Below, piece by piece: positions 40,659 through 50,191 of a DNA stretch of 64,000 nt. The number at the start of each line of letters is the position of its first letter. The stretch's first letter is position 1. The DNA is from a virus, in the IMG/VR virus record IMGVR_UViG_3300048014_000057, positions 62,001-126,000 of that record; one strand, written 5' to 3'. A program made the translations under genes and the position numbers. The notes under the pieces were generated by a model. The model ran no database searches, was not told the origin of the DNA, and worked only from the letters and a program-made list of their open reading frames with translations.

Positions 40659-41381
40659 ATGTCAGAAGGTATTTCATTTATAATTCCAGCATATAATGAA
40701 GAAAAATTAATTTCTGATTGTATAATATCTATATATGCAGAAATTTTAAGATTTGATATTAATTTTAATTTTGTTGAAATTATAGTAGTTGATAATAATT
40801 CAACAGACAGAACAAAAGAAATTGCTGAAAATTGTGGTGCAAAGGTTATTTCCTGTATAAATAAAGGAGTAACTTTTGCCAGACAAGCTGGGTTTAAAAA
40901 TGCTAAGTATGAATATCAAGCCTATATTGATGCTGATAATAAAATACCTTTAGGATGGTTAAAAAATTTAAAATATATTCGTAATTCAAATACAGTTGCT
41001 ATTTCTGGTCCTATTGTTTTTGAAGATTATAATAATTTATTTAAATTTTGTGGAAAAATATTTTATTTAATTAATATTATAATGCATAAATTAATAGGTC
41101 CAAGCATTCAAGGTGGTAATTTTATTGTTCGTAAATCTGCTCTTGAAAAAATTGGTGGACATTCAACAAATATCTCCTTTTATGGAGAAGATACAGATTT
41201 GGCAGCAAGATTATCAAAAGTAGGAAAAGTAAAACTTATTCCTTCTATGTGGATTTATTCTTCTTCACGGAGATTTAAAAATGAAGGAATTATAAAAACT
41301 ATGTATAAATATATTCTTAATTATTTTTCTGTATCTTTATTAAATAAACCCTTGACAAAAGAATATAAAGACTACCGATGA
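40659..41381 (+). CDS. Family 2 glycosyltransferase
   Basis: GT-A fold: SFIIPAYNEEKLISDCIISI at the start, VVDNNSTDRT, the DxD equivalent DADN, and a later GGHSTNISFYGEDTDLAARL. 240 residues. Overlaps the LpxH-like gene by four bases; together they may alter the cell-surface lipid or glycan. Confidence 0.8.
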   Translation: MSEGISFIIPAYNEEKLISDCIISIYAEILRFDINFNFVEIIVVDNNSTDRTKEIAENCGAKVISCINKGVTFARQAGFKNAKYEYQAYIDADNKIPLGWLKNLKYIRNSNTVAISGPIVFEDYNNLFKFCGKIFYLINIIMHKLIGPSIQGGNFIVRKSALEKIGGHSTNISFYGEDTDLAARLSKVGKVKLIPSMWIYSSSRRFKNEGIIKTMYKYILNYFSVSLLNKPLTKEYKDYR

Positions 41382-42097
41382 AAAATAATTATCATACAAT
41401 TTTTATTTCTGATGTACATCTAGGAATGAGATTTATTGATTCTTCTAAACTATTGAAATTTTTGAGAAATTCAAATTCCTCTAGGATTTTTATTGTAGGA
41501 GATTTTATTGATGGATGGGCTCTTTCTTCATCTTGGAATTGGCCTGATATAAATTCTAAAATAATAAAAGAAATATATAATAAATCTTCCCATGGAACCG
41601 AAATAATAATTGTTGCAGGTAATCATGACGAATTTTTAAGAAATTATGTTGGAATTTCTTTTGGTAACATAAAAATTGTAGATAAATACATATATAAAGC
41701 AATGAATGAAAAAAGTTATTTAATTATTCATGGTGACTTATTTGATTCGGTTATTCGATATGCAAAATGGTTAGTATTTCTTTCAGATCATCTTTATAAT
41801 TTAGTTTTTATGATTAATTATGTATTGACTAAAATTCCAAAAAATCATTGGTCTCTTTCTCAGTGGTGTAAAAATTCTGTAAAATCAGTTCTTAATTTTA
41901 TTACACATTTTGAAAATATACTATGTAAAGAAGCTGAATTAAATAAATGTGACGGTGTAATTTGTGGTCATATTCATAAAGCTGATATTAAAAAAATAAA
42001 TGAAATAGAATATATGAATTGTGGAGATTGGGTAGAATCTCATAATTGTTTAGTAGAAGATTTTGAAGGTAATTTTAAAATAATTAATTTTAAATGA
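41378..42097 (+). CDS. LpxH-like metallophosphoesterase
   Basis: 239 residues: SDVHLGMR (9-16), GDFIDGW, AGNHD, HGD and CGHIHKAD, the pattern of UDP-2,3-diacylglucosamine pyrophosphatase relatives. The tail NCGDWVESHNCLVED is typical of that branch. Coupled to the glycosyltransferase upstream (ATGA). Confidence 0.78.
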   Translation: MKNNYHTIFISDVHLGMRFIDSSKLLKFLRNSNSSRIFIVGDFIDGWALSSSWNWPDINSKIIKEIYNKSSHGTEIIIVAGNHDEFLRNYVGISFGNIKIVDKYIYKAMNEKSYLIIHGDLFDSVIRYAKWLVFLSDHLYNLVFMINYVLTKIPKNHWSLSQWCKNSVKSVLNFITHFENILCKEAELNKCDGVICGHIHKADIKKINEIEYMNCGDWVESHNCLVEDFEGNFKIINFK

Positions 42098-42104
42098 GAT
42101 AGTT

Positions 42105-43547
42105 ATGTTTGATGAAAATTTAAAGAATTGGATTAAAGAAAATTGTTTTTCTATTAAAGGAAGTTTGAATAATAGAATTTCCTTTTTGTCTTGGTGGAAA
42201 AATAAATGTGTAGAAGAATACTTAGAAAAAATTATAGAACAAACTTCATTTTTAGAAACAGATAATATTACACAAAGAATTTATCATATTTTAAATGATA
42301 TTAAAAGCATTCCATTATGCAAGCATTGTGGAGTCAAGGAAAATAATTTTAAACAATTTAAGTCTGGTTATTTTGATTACTGTTCTTTATATTGCTCTAC
42401 CCAATCAGAAGAACGTAATAAAAAAATTGGCAAAAACCGTGATATGGTTTCTATCATAGAAAAGACTAAAAAAACAAATTTAGAGAAATATGGTGTAGAA
42501 TTATATTATCAGACAGAAGAATTTAAACGAAAATCTGCTCAGTCTAAATTAGAACGTTATGGAAATTGTCAATACAATAATTTAGAACAAAATAAAAAAA
42601 CTTGCATTGAAAAATATGGAATAGAAACACTATTTAATAATTCTGAATTTCAAACAAGAATACAAAGAATAAAATTAGAAAAATTTCCAGATGGAATTAT
42701 AAATTGGGGCAGAAAATCTAAACCAGAAAAAGAGATTAAAGAATTTCTAAATCAATATGGTAATTTTAACACAAATAGAAAATTACTAGATGGACTGGAA
42801 ATAGATGCTTATTCGGAAGAGCTAAATTTGGGTGTTGAATATTGTGGACTTTATTGGCATTCCGAAGAATTTAAAGAAAACAATTATCATTATAAAAAAT
42901 ATATTAGTTGTAAAGAAAAAAATATAAAGTTAATAACTATTTTTGAAGATGAGTGGATATATAGAAAAGATCAAGTTCTACAATTTCTTAAGGCAAATTT
43001 AGGTATTTTTGAAAAAAGAATATTTGCAAGAAAATGTAAATTTATTCAATTAGAGGATAAAAGATATGATTTTTTTGATAAATACCATATACAAGGATCA
43101 CCTTCTAATATAAAATATTCTTTTGGTTTAGAATATGAGGATGAATTAGTCGGTTTAGTATCTTTTGCAAATCATCATAGAGATAATGTTAAATTAGTTC
43201 TTAATCGACTTACATTTAAAGATGGATATCAAATAATTGGTGGTGCCTCAAGATTAATAAAAAACTCTTTGGAAAGATTAAATCAGGAAATCATTACTTG
43301 GTCTGATAATAGATGGTCTACAGGAAAAATTTATGAAAATTCTGGATTTATTCTAGATGAAAATTTAGCTCCTGATTATTCTTATGTATTAAAAGACAAT
43401 ACCTTTAGAAGACAATCTAAACAAACAAGTAAAAAATCAAATTTTAATATACCTCCCGAAATCACAGAACATGAATATTTCTATAATAAAGGAATTTATA
43501 GAATTTATGATTGTGGCAAAATAAGATGGAAATATAACAAAAAATAA
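42105..43547 (+). CDS. Vsr/EDxHD-type homing endonuclease with C-terminal GNAT/Mom-like region
   Basis: 480 residues. A Cys pattern (CKHCG, then CSLYC) and repeated KYG helices (DNA-binding repeats) precede a nuclease core with LEIDAY, GLYWHSEE and CKEKNIKL, typical of the Vsr-related family linked to split inteins in marine phages. The C-terminal ~200 residues (FARKCK, HIQG, LNRLTFKDGYQIIGGASRL, DNRWSTGKIYENSGF, YRIYDCGK) look like a GNAT/Mom-type domain. It sits directly before the intein-bearing glycosyltransferase. Confidence 0.75.
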   Translation: MFDENLKNWIKENCFSIKGSLNNRISFLSWWKNKCVEEYLEKIIEQTSFLETDNITQRIYHILNDIKSIPLCKHCGVKENNFKQFKSGYFDYCSLYCSTQSEERNKKIGKNRDMVSIIEKTKKTNLEKYGVELYYQTEEFKRKSAQSKLERYGNCQYNNLEQNKKTCIEKYGIETLFNNSEFQTRIQRIKLEKFPDGIINWGRKSKPEKEIKEFLNQYGNFNTNRKLLDGLEIDAYSEELNLGVEYCGLYWHSEEFKENNYHYKKYISCKEKNIKLITIFEDEWIYRKDQVLQFLKANLGIFEKRIFARKCKFIQLEDKRYDFFDKYHIQGSPSNIKYSFGLEYEDELVGLVSFANHHRDNVKLVLNRLTFKDGYQIIGGASRLIKNSLERLNQEIITWSDNRWSTGKIYENSGFILDENLAPDYSYVLKDNTFRRQSKQTSKKSNFNIPPEITEHEYFYNKGIYRIYDCGKIRWKYNKK

Positions 43548-43565
43548 GAAAGGAAAATAATATAA

Positions 43566-45593
43566 ATGGAAATTAAATTAACTGCCGAAGACCTAGCCAA
43601 AAAGAAATTATTTATAGCTACACCTATGTACGGGGGTTTGTGTGCTGGTATGTACACTAAATCTATGTGTGATTTATCGGCTGTTTGTACTAGATATAAC
43701 ATAGAACTACAATATTTTGCTTTGTTTAATGAAAGTTTGATCACACGCGCTCGCAACTATTGTGTAGATGAATTTCTTAGATCAAAAATGGATTATCTTT
43801 TATTTCTTGATGCCGATATTGGGTTTGATCCTGGTGATATTATTGCTATGATGGGTTTGATGACACTAGAATCTCCTTATGATGTCCTATGTGCGCCTTA
43901 TCCAAAAAAATCGTACGATAAAGATACACCAATTCTTACAGAAGATGGTATTAAAAAAGTAGAGTGGATTGTTAAAAACAAATATTCTGGAAAAGTTATG
44001 TCTTACTCTTCTGAAAGAGGATTTGAATGGCAGCCTGTAATTAATTGGTTTGAATCTTTTGATCCTAATAAAAAATGGGTTAAATTATATTATCAAGGTG
44101 GTTCTAGTAATGGTAAATCTTTAACACTTACTCATGATCATGATTGTATGTTTATTAAAGATATTATGAATCCTTTAATAGAAAAATTACCAGCAGAAGT
44201 AGGTAAAAATAAATGGGCAGTTAGTAGACCAGTAAATAGAATTAATCCTTTATATACTAAAGATCAATTGTCATTTTTAATTGGTACGCTTTTAGGAGAT
44301 GCAACACTTTCTAAAAAAGAACAAAGATTATCAATTGAACATGGATCAAAACAAAAAGAATATTTAGAATTAAAGCAAAAAATATTTGGTGGTGAAATTA
44401 CAGGACCTTATACTACTAATAAAAATGGAACAACATGGCATTTAACATCACCTGTAAATGCACAAACTAGATATATAAGGAATATTTTATATGAAAATGG
44501 TAAAAAAACAGTAAAAAATATTTTGAAATATGTAGACGAAAAATCTTTAGCATTTTGGATATTAGATGATGGTTGTCTTCATAATAATAATGGGAAATAT
44601 TCTCCATATTACAGAATTTCTACAGAAGGATTTTCAGATGAAGATCAATATTTACTTGTAGATTTTTTAAAAGAAAAATGGGATATTGAAGCATCTATTG
44701 TAAAAAATGGTAAATATAATTGTTTATATATTAATACAATTGATAGTAAAAAAGTTTTTGATCTTATTTCTCCCTATATACCAGATTGTATGAAATATAA
44801 AATTCCAGAAAAATATCATTATGTAGAAAAATATATTTTTAATGGAGAATTTTTAAATTATGGAGCTTCTTTAGTAAAAGAAGTTAAATGGTTAAATGAT
44901 GAAAAAAGAAGAAATCAATATGATATTACTGTAGATGTAAATCATAATTTCGTTACAAAAAATATTACAATTTTTCAATGCATCAGTTGGGAAAAGATTG
45001 TTCAGGCGGTAAACAAAGGAATGGCAGATGAAAATCCTAATGTTCTGGATAAGTATGTTGGAGATTTCGTTTTTAATCCAAAATCAGGACAATCCCAAAT
45101 TCCCATTAATAAGCCTTGTGAAATTTTAGAAGGTGGAACAGGATTTATGATGATTCGTCGCGCTACTTTTGAAAAATTTCAAGAAGCATTTCCTCATTAT
45201 ATGTATCGTCCTGATCATGTAAGAACTGCACATTTTGATGGTTCTCGGCAGATTTGTCAATTTTTTCAGGCTGAAATTGATGCTCCTGATGCTGTATTAT
45301 TAAAAGAAAGAATTAAAAAAATTTTTGATAATGGTGGATCAAAAGAAGATATACAAAAAGAAGTTAATGATTTTGAAAAGAAATTATCTACAGCTTCTAA
45401 TCGTTATCTAAGTGAGGATTATTTTTTTTCGCAAAAGATACAAGAATTAGGTATGAAGATTTGGTTATGCCCTTGGATGAAGACAACTCACATGGGAAAC
45501 ATGATATATGGGGGAAGTTTAGCAGATTTAGCAAGTATAGGTGCCTCGCCAACCGCTGAAATTTCATTATTGAAAAAAGAAAAAGCTAAATAA
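43566..45593 (+). CDS. Phage glycosyltransferase with internal intein
   Basis: N-extein residues 1-115 (FIATPMYGGLCAGMY, FLDADIGFDPGD, CAPYPKK) and C-extein residues 472-675 (CISWEKIVQA, GGTGFMMIRR, ISEDYFF-like LSEDYFFSQK, WLCPWMKTTHMG) form one T4-like conserved glycosyltransferase of about 319 residues with the DxD motif DAD. It might glycosylate DNA or surface polymers. An intein interrupts it after PYPKK. Confidence 0.82.
   Translation: MEIKLTAEDLAKKKLFIATPMYGGLCAGMYTKSMCDLSAVCTRYNIELQYFALFNESLITRARNYCVDEFLRSKMDYLLFLDADIGFDPGDIIAMMGLMTLESPYDVLCAPYPKKSYDKDTPILTEDGIKKVEWIVKNKYSGKVMSYSSERGFEWQPVINWFESFDPNKKWVKLYYQGGSSNGKSLTLTHDHDCMFIKDIMNPLIEKLPAEVGKNKWAVSRPVNRINPLYTKDQLSFLIGTLLGDATLSKKEQRLSIEHGSKQKEYLELKQKIFGGEITGPYTTNKNGTTWHLTSPVNAQTRYIRNILYENGKKTVKNILKYVDEKSLAFWILDDGCLHNNNGKYSPYYRISTEGFSDEDQYLLVDFLKEKWDIEASIVKNGKYNCLYINTIDSKKVFDLISPYIPDCMKYKIPEKYHYVEKYIFNGEFLNYGASLVKEVKWLNDEKRRNQYDITVDVNHNFVTKNITIFQCISWEKIVQAVNKGMADENPNVLDKYVGDFVFNPKSGQSQIPINKPCEILEGGTGFMMIRRATFEKFQEAFPHYMYRPDHVRTAHFDGSRQICQFFQAEIDAPDAVLLKERIKKIFDNGGSKEDIQKEVNDFEKKLSTASNRYLSEDYFFSQKIQELGMKIWLCPWMKTTHMGNMIYGGSLADLASIGASPTAEISLLKKEKAK
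43911..44978 (+). mobile_element. LAGLIDADG intein with atypical C-terminus
   Basis: 356 residues from Ser116 (SYDKDTPILTEDG) to Gln471. Block B LTHDHDC, endonuclease motifs FLIGTLLGDATL and LAFWILDDGCL, block F YDITVDVNHNFVT. The end reads NITIFQ followed by Cys, so the usual penultimate His and final Asn are Phe and Gln. Splicing with C-terminal Gln is known in a few inteins. Confidence 0.85.
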
Positions 45594-45630
45594 ATCAATA
45601 ACTTAGCTTAAAAAATGAAAGAAATATATT

Positions 45631-47124
45631 ATGTTAAAAGGGCAAGGACAATCCAAAGAATATGAAATATTTGACTCTAATAAAAATATTTCATATTCAA
45701 TAAAAAATCTTGCAAATTTTTGTAGAGAAAATAATCTTTCTGAAATTTGTATGAGAGATGTTTCTAAAGGAAGATCAATGCAACATAAAGGGTTTTATTG
45801 TAAAGATAAAACCTCAGATATTAATCTTTTAGAAATACATAAAAATAGATTATTCTTATTAGAACCAAGAATAAAAATAACCAAAACAAAAAAAGAAAGA
45901 TATAATCAATCTGATTTATATTATGATTTTTTAAATAATGTAGAGAAATATTATAATGATCTACATATTGATAAAAAACTATCATGTCAAAAGATAGCTG
46001 AATTATTAGGATCAAATGACGAGAGTATTAGATTAGCATTTAAAAAATTGAATTTAGAATTAAAAAATTATAAGTATAATTCTGGAAAAAAAAATTATGA
46101 AATAAAAAATTTTACAGAAAAACAAAAATTACTAGCAGATAACTTTCAAGAAATTTTTAATAAAGAACATTTTGATAATAAACTGAGTATTAATTCTATT
46201 GCCAAAAAGTATGAATTTACTCCCATGACTATATTTAATTATTGTAAAAAATATGAAATTAAATACGAAAGTAAAAATATATCATCTCCTCATTCGGCAA
46301 TTATTAATATATTAGATAATTATAATATAAATTATGAAAAAAATAATAGAATATTAATTAAACCACAAGAATTAGACATATATATTCCAGATTATAATTT
46401 TGCCATTGAAATAAATAGTCTTTATTGGCATTCAGAAGATAAAAAAGAAAAAAATTATCATTTGAATAAATTCGATATATGTAAAGAAAAAAATATTTTA
46501 TTATTACAATTTTGGGATATAGAAATTGATAATAAAGCTGATTTAGTAGAATCTATGATTTTATCTAAATTAGGAATATACAAAAAAATAATGGCAAGAA
46601 AATGTGAAATAAAAATATTAAATAATAATGATATTAAAGAATTTGAAAATAAAAATCATATACAAGGTTATAGATCAAGTAGTATAAACTATGGATTATT
46701 TTATAAAAATGAATTAGTTATGGTTATGACTTTCAATAAACATAATCAATATGATTTTGAAATAATTCGGTTGTGTTCTAAATCAAATCATACTATCCTA
46801 GGTGGATCAGAAAGATTATTTAAAAAATTTATTTCTGATTATAATCCTAATTCAATTTTATCCTTTTGTGATAAAAGATTATTTAATGGAAATGTATATA
46901 AAAAATTAGGTTTTAAATTAGAAAGAGAAACTTCACCTAATTATTGGTATTTTAATGATAGAGAATATATATTAAAATCGAGATTACAATTTCAAAAACA
47001 TAAATTATCTAAACTTGAAAATTTCGACCCTAATAAATCTGAAAGTGAAAATATGAGAAATAATAGATATTACAAAATTTATGATTGTGGAAATTATGTT
47101 TTTATATGGAGAAAAAATACATGA
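45631..47124 (+). CDS. Second Vsr/EDxHD-type homing endonuclease
   Basis: 497 residues, paralogous over the last ~250 residues to the gene at 42105: LYWHSED, CKEKNILLL, GIYKKIMARKC, HIQGY, ILGGSERL, DKRLFNGNVYKKLGF, YYKIYDCGN. The N-terminal half differs and has two helix-turn-helix-like segments (SCQKIAELLGSNDESIRLAFKKL; SINSIAKKYEFTPMTIFNYCKKY). Overlaps the gp45 start by four bases. Probably invades at the gp45 or glycosyltransferase junction. Confidence 0.75.
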   Translation: MLKGQGQSKEYEIFDSNKNISYSIKNLANFCRENNLSEICMRDVSKGRSMQHKGFYCKDKTSDINLLEIHKNRLFLLEPRIKITKTKKERYNQSDLYYDFLNNVEKYYNDLHIDKKLSCQKIAELLGSNDESIRLAFKKLNLELKNYKYNSGKKNYEIKNFTEKQKLLADNFQEIFNKEHFDNKLSINSIAKKYEFTPMTIFNYCKKYEIKYESKNISSPHSAIINILDNYNINYEKNNRILIKPQELDIYIPDYNFAIEINSLYWHSEDKKEKNYHLNKFDICKEKNILLLQFWDIEIDNKADLVESMILSKLGIYKKIMARKCEIKILNNNDIKEFENKNHIQGYRSSSINYGLFYKNELVMVMTFNKHNQYDFEIIRLCSKSNHTILGGSERLFKKFISDYNPNSILSFCDKRLFNGNVYKKLGFKLERETSPNYWYFNDREYILKSRLQFQKHKLSKLENFDPNKSESENMRNNRYYKIYDCGNYVFIWRKNT

Positions 47125-47786
47125 AAATTACCAAAGAATTTATTACAATTTTAAAGAATTTTTCTTCTATAAATCAAAATATGTTATTTGTTCCTGGAAA
47201 TAAACAAAGTATTATTTCGACTACAGGATCAATATTTTCACGAGCCAATACAGATGTTGAAATAGAAAAAGAATTTGCTATTTTTTCTCTATCAAAATTT
47301 ATTAATGTTCTTTCATTATTTGAAGAACCTAATATTGAAATTAATGAAAAAACTCTTACAATTAGTTCTGTAAATGGTGAAAAAAAATGTAAATATCAAT
47401 TAACTAATCCTGAATTTATTAAGTATGAAAAAGAACCTGACAAATATAATAAAATGCAGAAAGATTTTGAGGGTATTCAATTAAGATATTCTGATCTTTC
47501 TGATATAATAAAAATGGCGGATATTCTTGGTTCTGAATTTATAATATTTGAAGGTAAGAATAATGCAAATTTTCTTTCTATCATGAATTCTAATGATAAT
47601 GGTGATACCGCCGAAGTATGGATTGATATTCAGGGTGGAGAATTCAAGGCCGTTCTTCCTAGAAATATGTTAAATCTTATTAAGCAAGATTATGAGATTA
47701 ATATTTCTAAAAAAGGAGCTATACAATTTCATTCGAATATGATAGATTATTTTATGGCTCTTGATAAAGGAAAATCAGTTTTATGA
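47121..47786 (+). CDS. 45: DNA polymerase sliding clamp gp45
   Basis: Start ATG 47121 with GGAG upstream (an upstream frame belongs to the homing gene). 221 residues, beginning MKITKEFITILKNFSSINQNMLF, then ISTTGSIFSRANTDVEIEKEF and a C-terminal QFHSNMIDYFMALDKGKS, close to T4 gp45. Processivity factor for replication and activator of late transcription. In the order 45-44-62-regA, as in T4. Confidence 0.93.
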   Translation: MKITKEFITILKNFSSINQNMLFVPGNKQSIISTTGSIFSRANTDVEIEKEFAIFSLSKFINVLSLFEEPNIEINEKTLTISSVNGEKKCKYQLTNPEFIKYEKEPDKYNKMQKDFEGIQLRYSDLSDIIKMADILGSEFIIFEGKNNANFLSIMNSNDNGDTAEVWIDIQGGEFKAVLPRNMLNLIKQDYEINISKKGAIQFHSNMIDYFMALDKGKSVL

Positions 47787-47851
47787 TACCTTTTTTTGTT
47801 GCTGTTTTTGTAATAATTATAATATTTTATATTTTGATAATTGAAGGTTAA
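47783..47851 (+). CDS. Possible 22-aa hydrophobic peptide
   Basis: The ATGA overlap with the gp45 stop opens a 22-residue, nearly fully hydrophobic peptide that ends four bases before gene 44. It may be real, because small membrane peptides are frequent here, or merely spacer. Confidence 0.3.
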   Translation: MIPFFVAVFVIIIIFYILIIEG

Positions 47852-47854
47852 AAA

Positions 47855-48805
47855 ATGACCAAAGAATATTGGAATTGGACAGAAAAATATCGTCCAAAAA
47901 AAGTTAATGATTGTATTTTAAAGAATAATATTAGAGAATTATTTTTAGGATTTCTAAAAGAAAAAAATGTTCCTAATTTAATTCTTTCTGGTTCTTCTGG
48001 TGTTGGTAAAACTTCTGTTGCTATTGCTTTATTAGAAGAATTAGATTGTGATTTTATCAAGATAAATGCCTCCTTAGAAAGAGGTATTGACGTAGTTAGA
48101 AACAAGATCATGGATTTTGCTTCCTCTATGTCTCTTAGGGAAGGAAGAAAATATATAATTCTTGATGAAGCCGATGGGATGAATGATTTTGCTCAAGAAT
48201 CTCTTAGAGCTTTAATAGAAGAATTTTCATTTAATGCAGGATTTATTATTACCTGTAACAATAAAGATAAAATTATTTCTGCTTTACATTCTAGATTTTC
48301 TCTTATTGATTTTAATATCAAAAAAGATGATATACGTTTATTAGGTACAGATTTTTTAAATACTGTTGAATATATATTAAATACAGAAAATATTAAATAT
48401 GACAAAAAAATTGTAGGAAAATATATTTTAAAATATTTTCCAGATTTTAGAAAAATTATCAATGAATTACAACTTTATTCTATACAAAATAAAGAAATTA
48501 ATTCTGGTATTTTAGCAATTAAAACTACCAAGGATTATTCTGATTTAATAGGATTTATTAAGTCGAAAAATTGGAATGGGATGAGAAAGTATGTAGGTGA
48601 AAATTCTGATTTAGTTTCTGATTTTAATGAATTTGGTAGAAAATTTTATTCTGAAATTAAAGATTTTATAGAAGAAAATTCTAGACCTTCTTATATATTA
48701 ATGTATAATGAGTATGATTATAAGATGCATTTTGTTATGGATAAAGAAATAAATGTTGTCGCTTTTCTTACAGAAATTATGTCTTCTGTTACTTGGAAAT
48801 TATAA
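47855..48805 (+). CDS. 44: Clamp loader large subunit gp44
   Basis: AAA+ ATPase that loads gp45. WTEKYRPKKVNDCIL, Walker A SGSSGVGKTS, Walker B IILDEADGM and the sensor region SRFSLIDFN match T4 gp44. 316 residues (T4 319). Confidence 0.94.
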   Translation: MTKEYWNWTEKYRPKKVNDCILKNNIRELFLGFLKEKNVPNLILSGSSGVGKTSVAIALLEELDCDFIKINASLERGIDVVRNKIMDFASSMSLREGRKYIILDEADGMNDFAQESLRALIEEFSFNAGFIITCNNKDKIISALHSRFSLIDFNIKKDDIRLLGTDFLNTVEYILNTENIKYDKKIVGKYILKYFPDFRKIINELQLYSIQNKEINSGILAIKTTKDYSDLIGFIKSKNWNGMRKYVGENSDLVSDFNEFGRKFYSEIKDFIEENSRPSYILMYNEYDYKMHFVMDKEINVVAFLTEIMSSVTWKL

Positions 48806-48806
48806 A

Positions 48807-49169
48807 ATGGTAGAATCTCCTTTTAAAATCCTAAATGAGATATCAGAACATAAAGAAATTTCTAATATCTCAAACTATAATTCTTTTTTAGGAAGAAGAT
48901 TTTTTTCTAATTTTGTAGAAACGATATTTTATGCAAATGAGGCAAATAAATTTAATATTGCTTCTGAAATGGAAATTGATTTTTTTAAAAATTCTATAAA
49001 ACCCAAAAAAAGATTTTCCAAATGGTATAAATCAGAAAAAAGTAAAAATATAGAATTAATTATATCTTATTATGATTGTTCTTATAACAAAGCGAAAGAA
49101 ATACAAAAAATTATAACCAAAGAACAAATAAAAATTATTATTGAATATAATAAAGAAAAAGGAGAATAA
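48807..49169 (+). CDS. 62: Clamp loader small subunit gp62
   Basis: Start ATG 48807, two bases after the gp44 stop. 120 residues, shorter than T4 gp62 (187) but in the expected position and with the pattern SPFKILNEISEHKE and KPKKRFSKWYK. Identification leans on gene order. Confidence 0.72.
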   Translation: MVESPFKILNEISEHKEISNISNYNSFLGRRFFSNFVETIFYANEANKFNIASEMEIDFFKNSIKPKKRFSKWYKSEKSKNIELIISYYDCSYNKAKEIQKIITKEQIKIIIEYNKEKGE

Positions 49170-49172
49170 AAT

Positions 49173-49562
49173 ATGTCATCTATTTACGATTTATTAATTG
49201 AAGTAGAAATTTTTAATCCAGAAAATTTCTTAAAAATTAAAGAAACATTATCTCGTATTGGTATTGCTTCTAAATCTACAAAAACTTTGTATCAAACATG
49301 CCATATCTTTCATCGTCGTAATAGATATTATATTGTACATTTTTTAGAAATGTTTCTTATTGATGGAAAGGGTAGGCATTTTTCAGAAGAAGATAAAGCA
49401 CGTAGAAATCAAATTGCACTTCTTTTAGAAGATTGGGGTTTATTAAAAATATTAAATCCAGAAATTTTATCTGATTCCTCTGGTATGAAAAATATTTGTA
49501 TTATTCCTTTCAAAGAAAAACAAGAATGGAAATTAGTACAAAAATATAATATTGGAAAATGA
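49173..49562 (+). CDS. regA: Translational repressor RegA
   Basis: 129 residues. ENFLKIKETLSRIGIASKSTKTLYQTCHI and EEDKARRNQIALLLEDWGLLKI match T4 RegA strongly, and the end WKLVQKYNIGK is almost the T4 end (WKLVPKYTIGN). Binds start regions of early mRNAs. Confidence 0.94.
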   Translation: MSSIYDLLIEVEIFNPENFLKIKETLSRIGIASKSTKTLYQTCHIFHRRNRYYIVHFLEMFLIDGKGRHFSEEDKARRNQIALLLEDWGLLKILNPEILSDSSGMKNICIIPFKEKQEWKLVQKYNIGK

Positions 49563-49563
49563 A

Positions 49564-50190
49564 ATGTTTAATATAATAACAGGACCAGTCTATTTAGTAG
49601 AAAATCTTCATTATTTAAATTGGTTTGAATATATAGGATTTTTTATTTTATTATTATTTAGTTTTTTATTATGTGCATCTGAAAGCGGATTAATATTTTT
49701 ACCAACTTTATTTTTATTAATTTATGGATTTTATTTTTGTTTTGAAAAATTTGGTTTAATTTATTTTGATTGGGTATATACTATAATTTTGTTATTAGAA
49801 TATTTTATTGTGGGATTTTTATATTCTACAATAAAATGGACAATTTTTTGTGCAAAGAAATCTTCTATTATAAAATCTGAGATGGATAACTTATTAAAAA
49901 GATATAATTCTGGTGGTTGGAAGTCTACTTTTAAAGAAGAATTAATAAGAGAAGATTATATTCCTCTTATTAGAAATTATAAATATAAAATTTTTTACTG
50001 GACTTTTTGGTGGCCTTTTGATATTGTAGTGTATATTACACAAGATTTATTTCTTAATATTTTTGATATTATATATAAAATTTCTGGATCATTTTTTACA
50101 TTTATACAAGAAAAAGTATTTGATCTTAATGGAATTGATAAAAAAATATTAAATTATGATAAGACGGTAAAATTTAATAAGGAAGATTAA
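49564..50190 (+). CDS. Membrane protein, 208 aa
   Basis: ATG 49564 is chosen; it lies one base after the regA stop with GGAA upstream. Three hydrophobic segments in the first 95 residues, then an amphipathic region and another aromatic segment (FYWTFWWPFDIVVYI). Unknown function. Confidence 0.55.
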   Translation: MFNIITGPVYLVENLHYLNWFEYIGFFILLLFSFLLCASESGLIFLPTLFLLIYGFYFCFEKFGLIYFDWVYTIILLLEYFIVGFLYSTIKWTIFCAKKSSIIKSEMDNLLKRYNSGGWKSTFKEELIREDYIPLIRNYKYKIFYWTFWWPFDIVVYITQDLFLNIFDIIYKISGSFFTFIQEKVFDLNGIDKKILNYDKTVKFNKED

Positions 50191-50191
50191 T

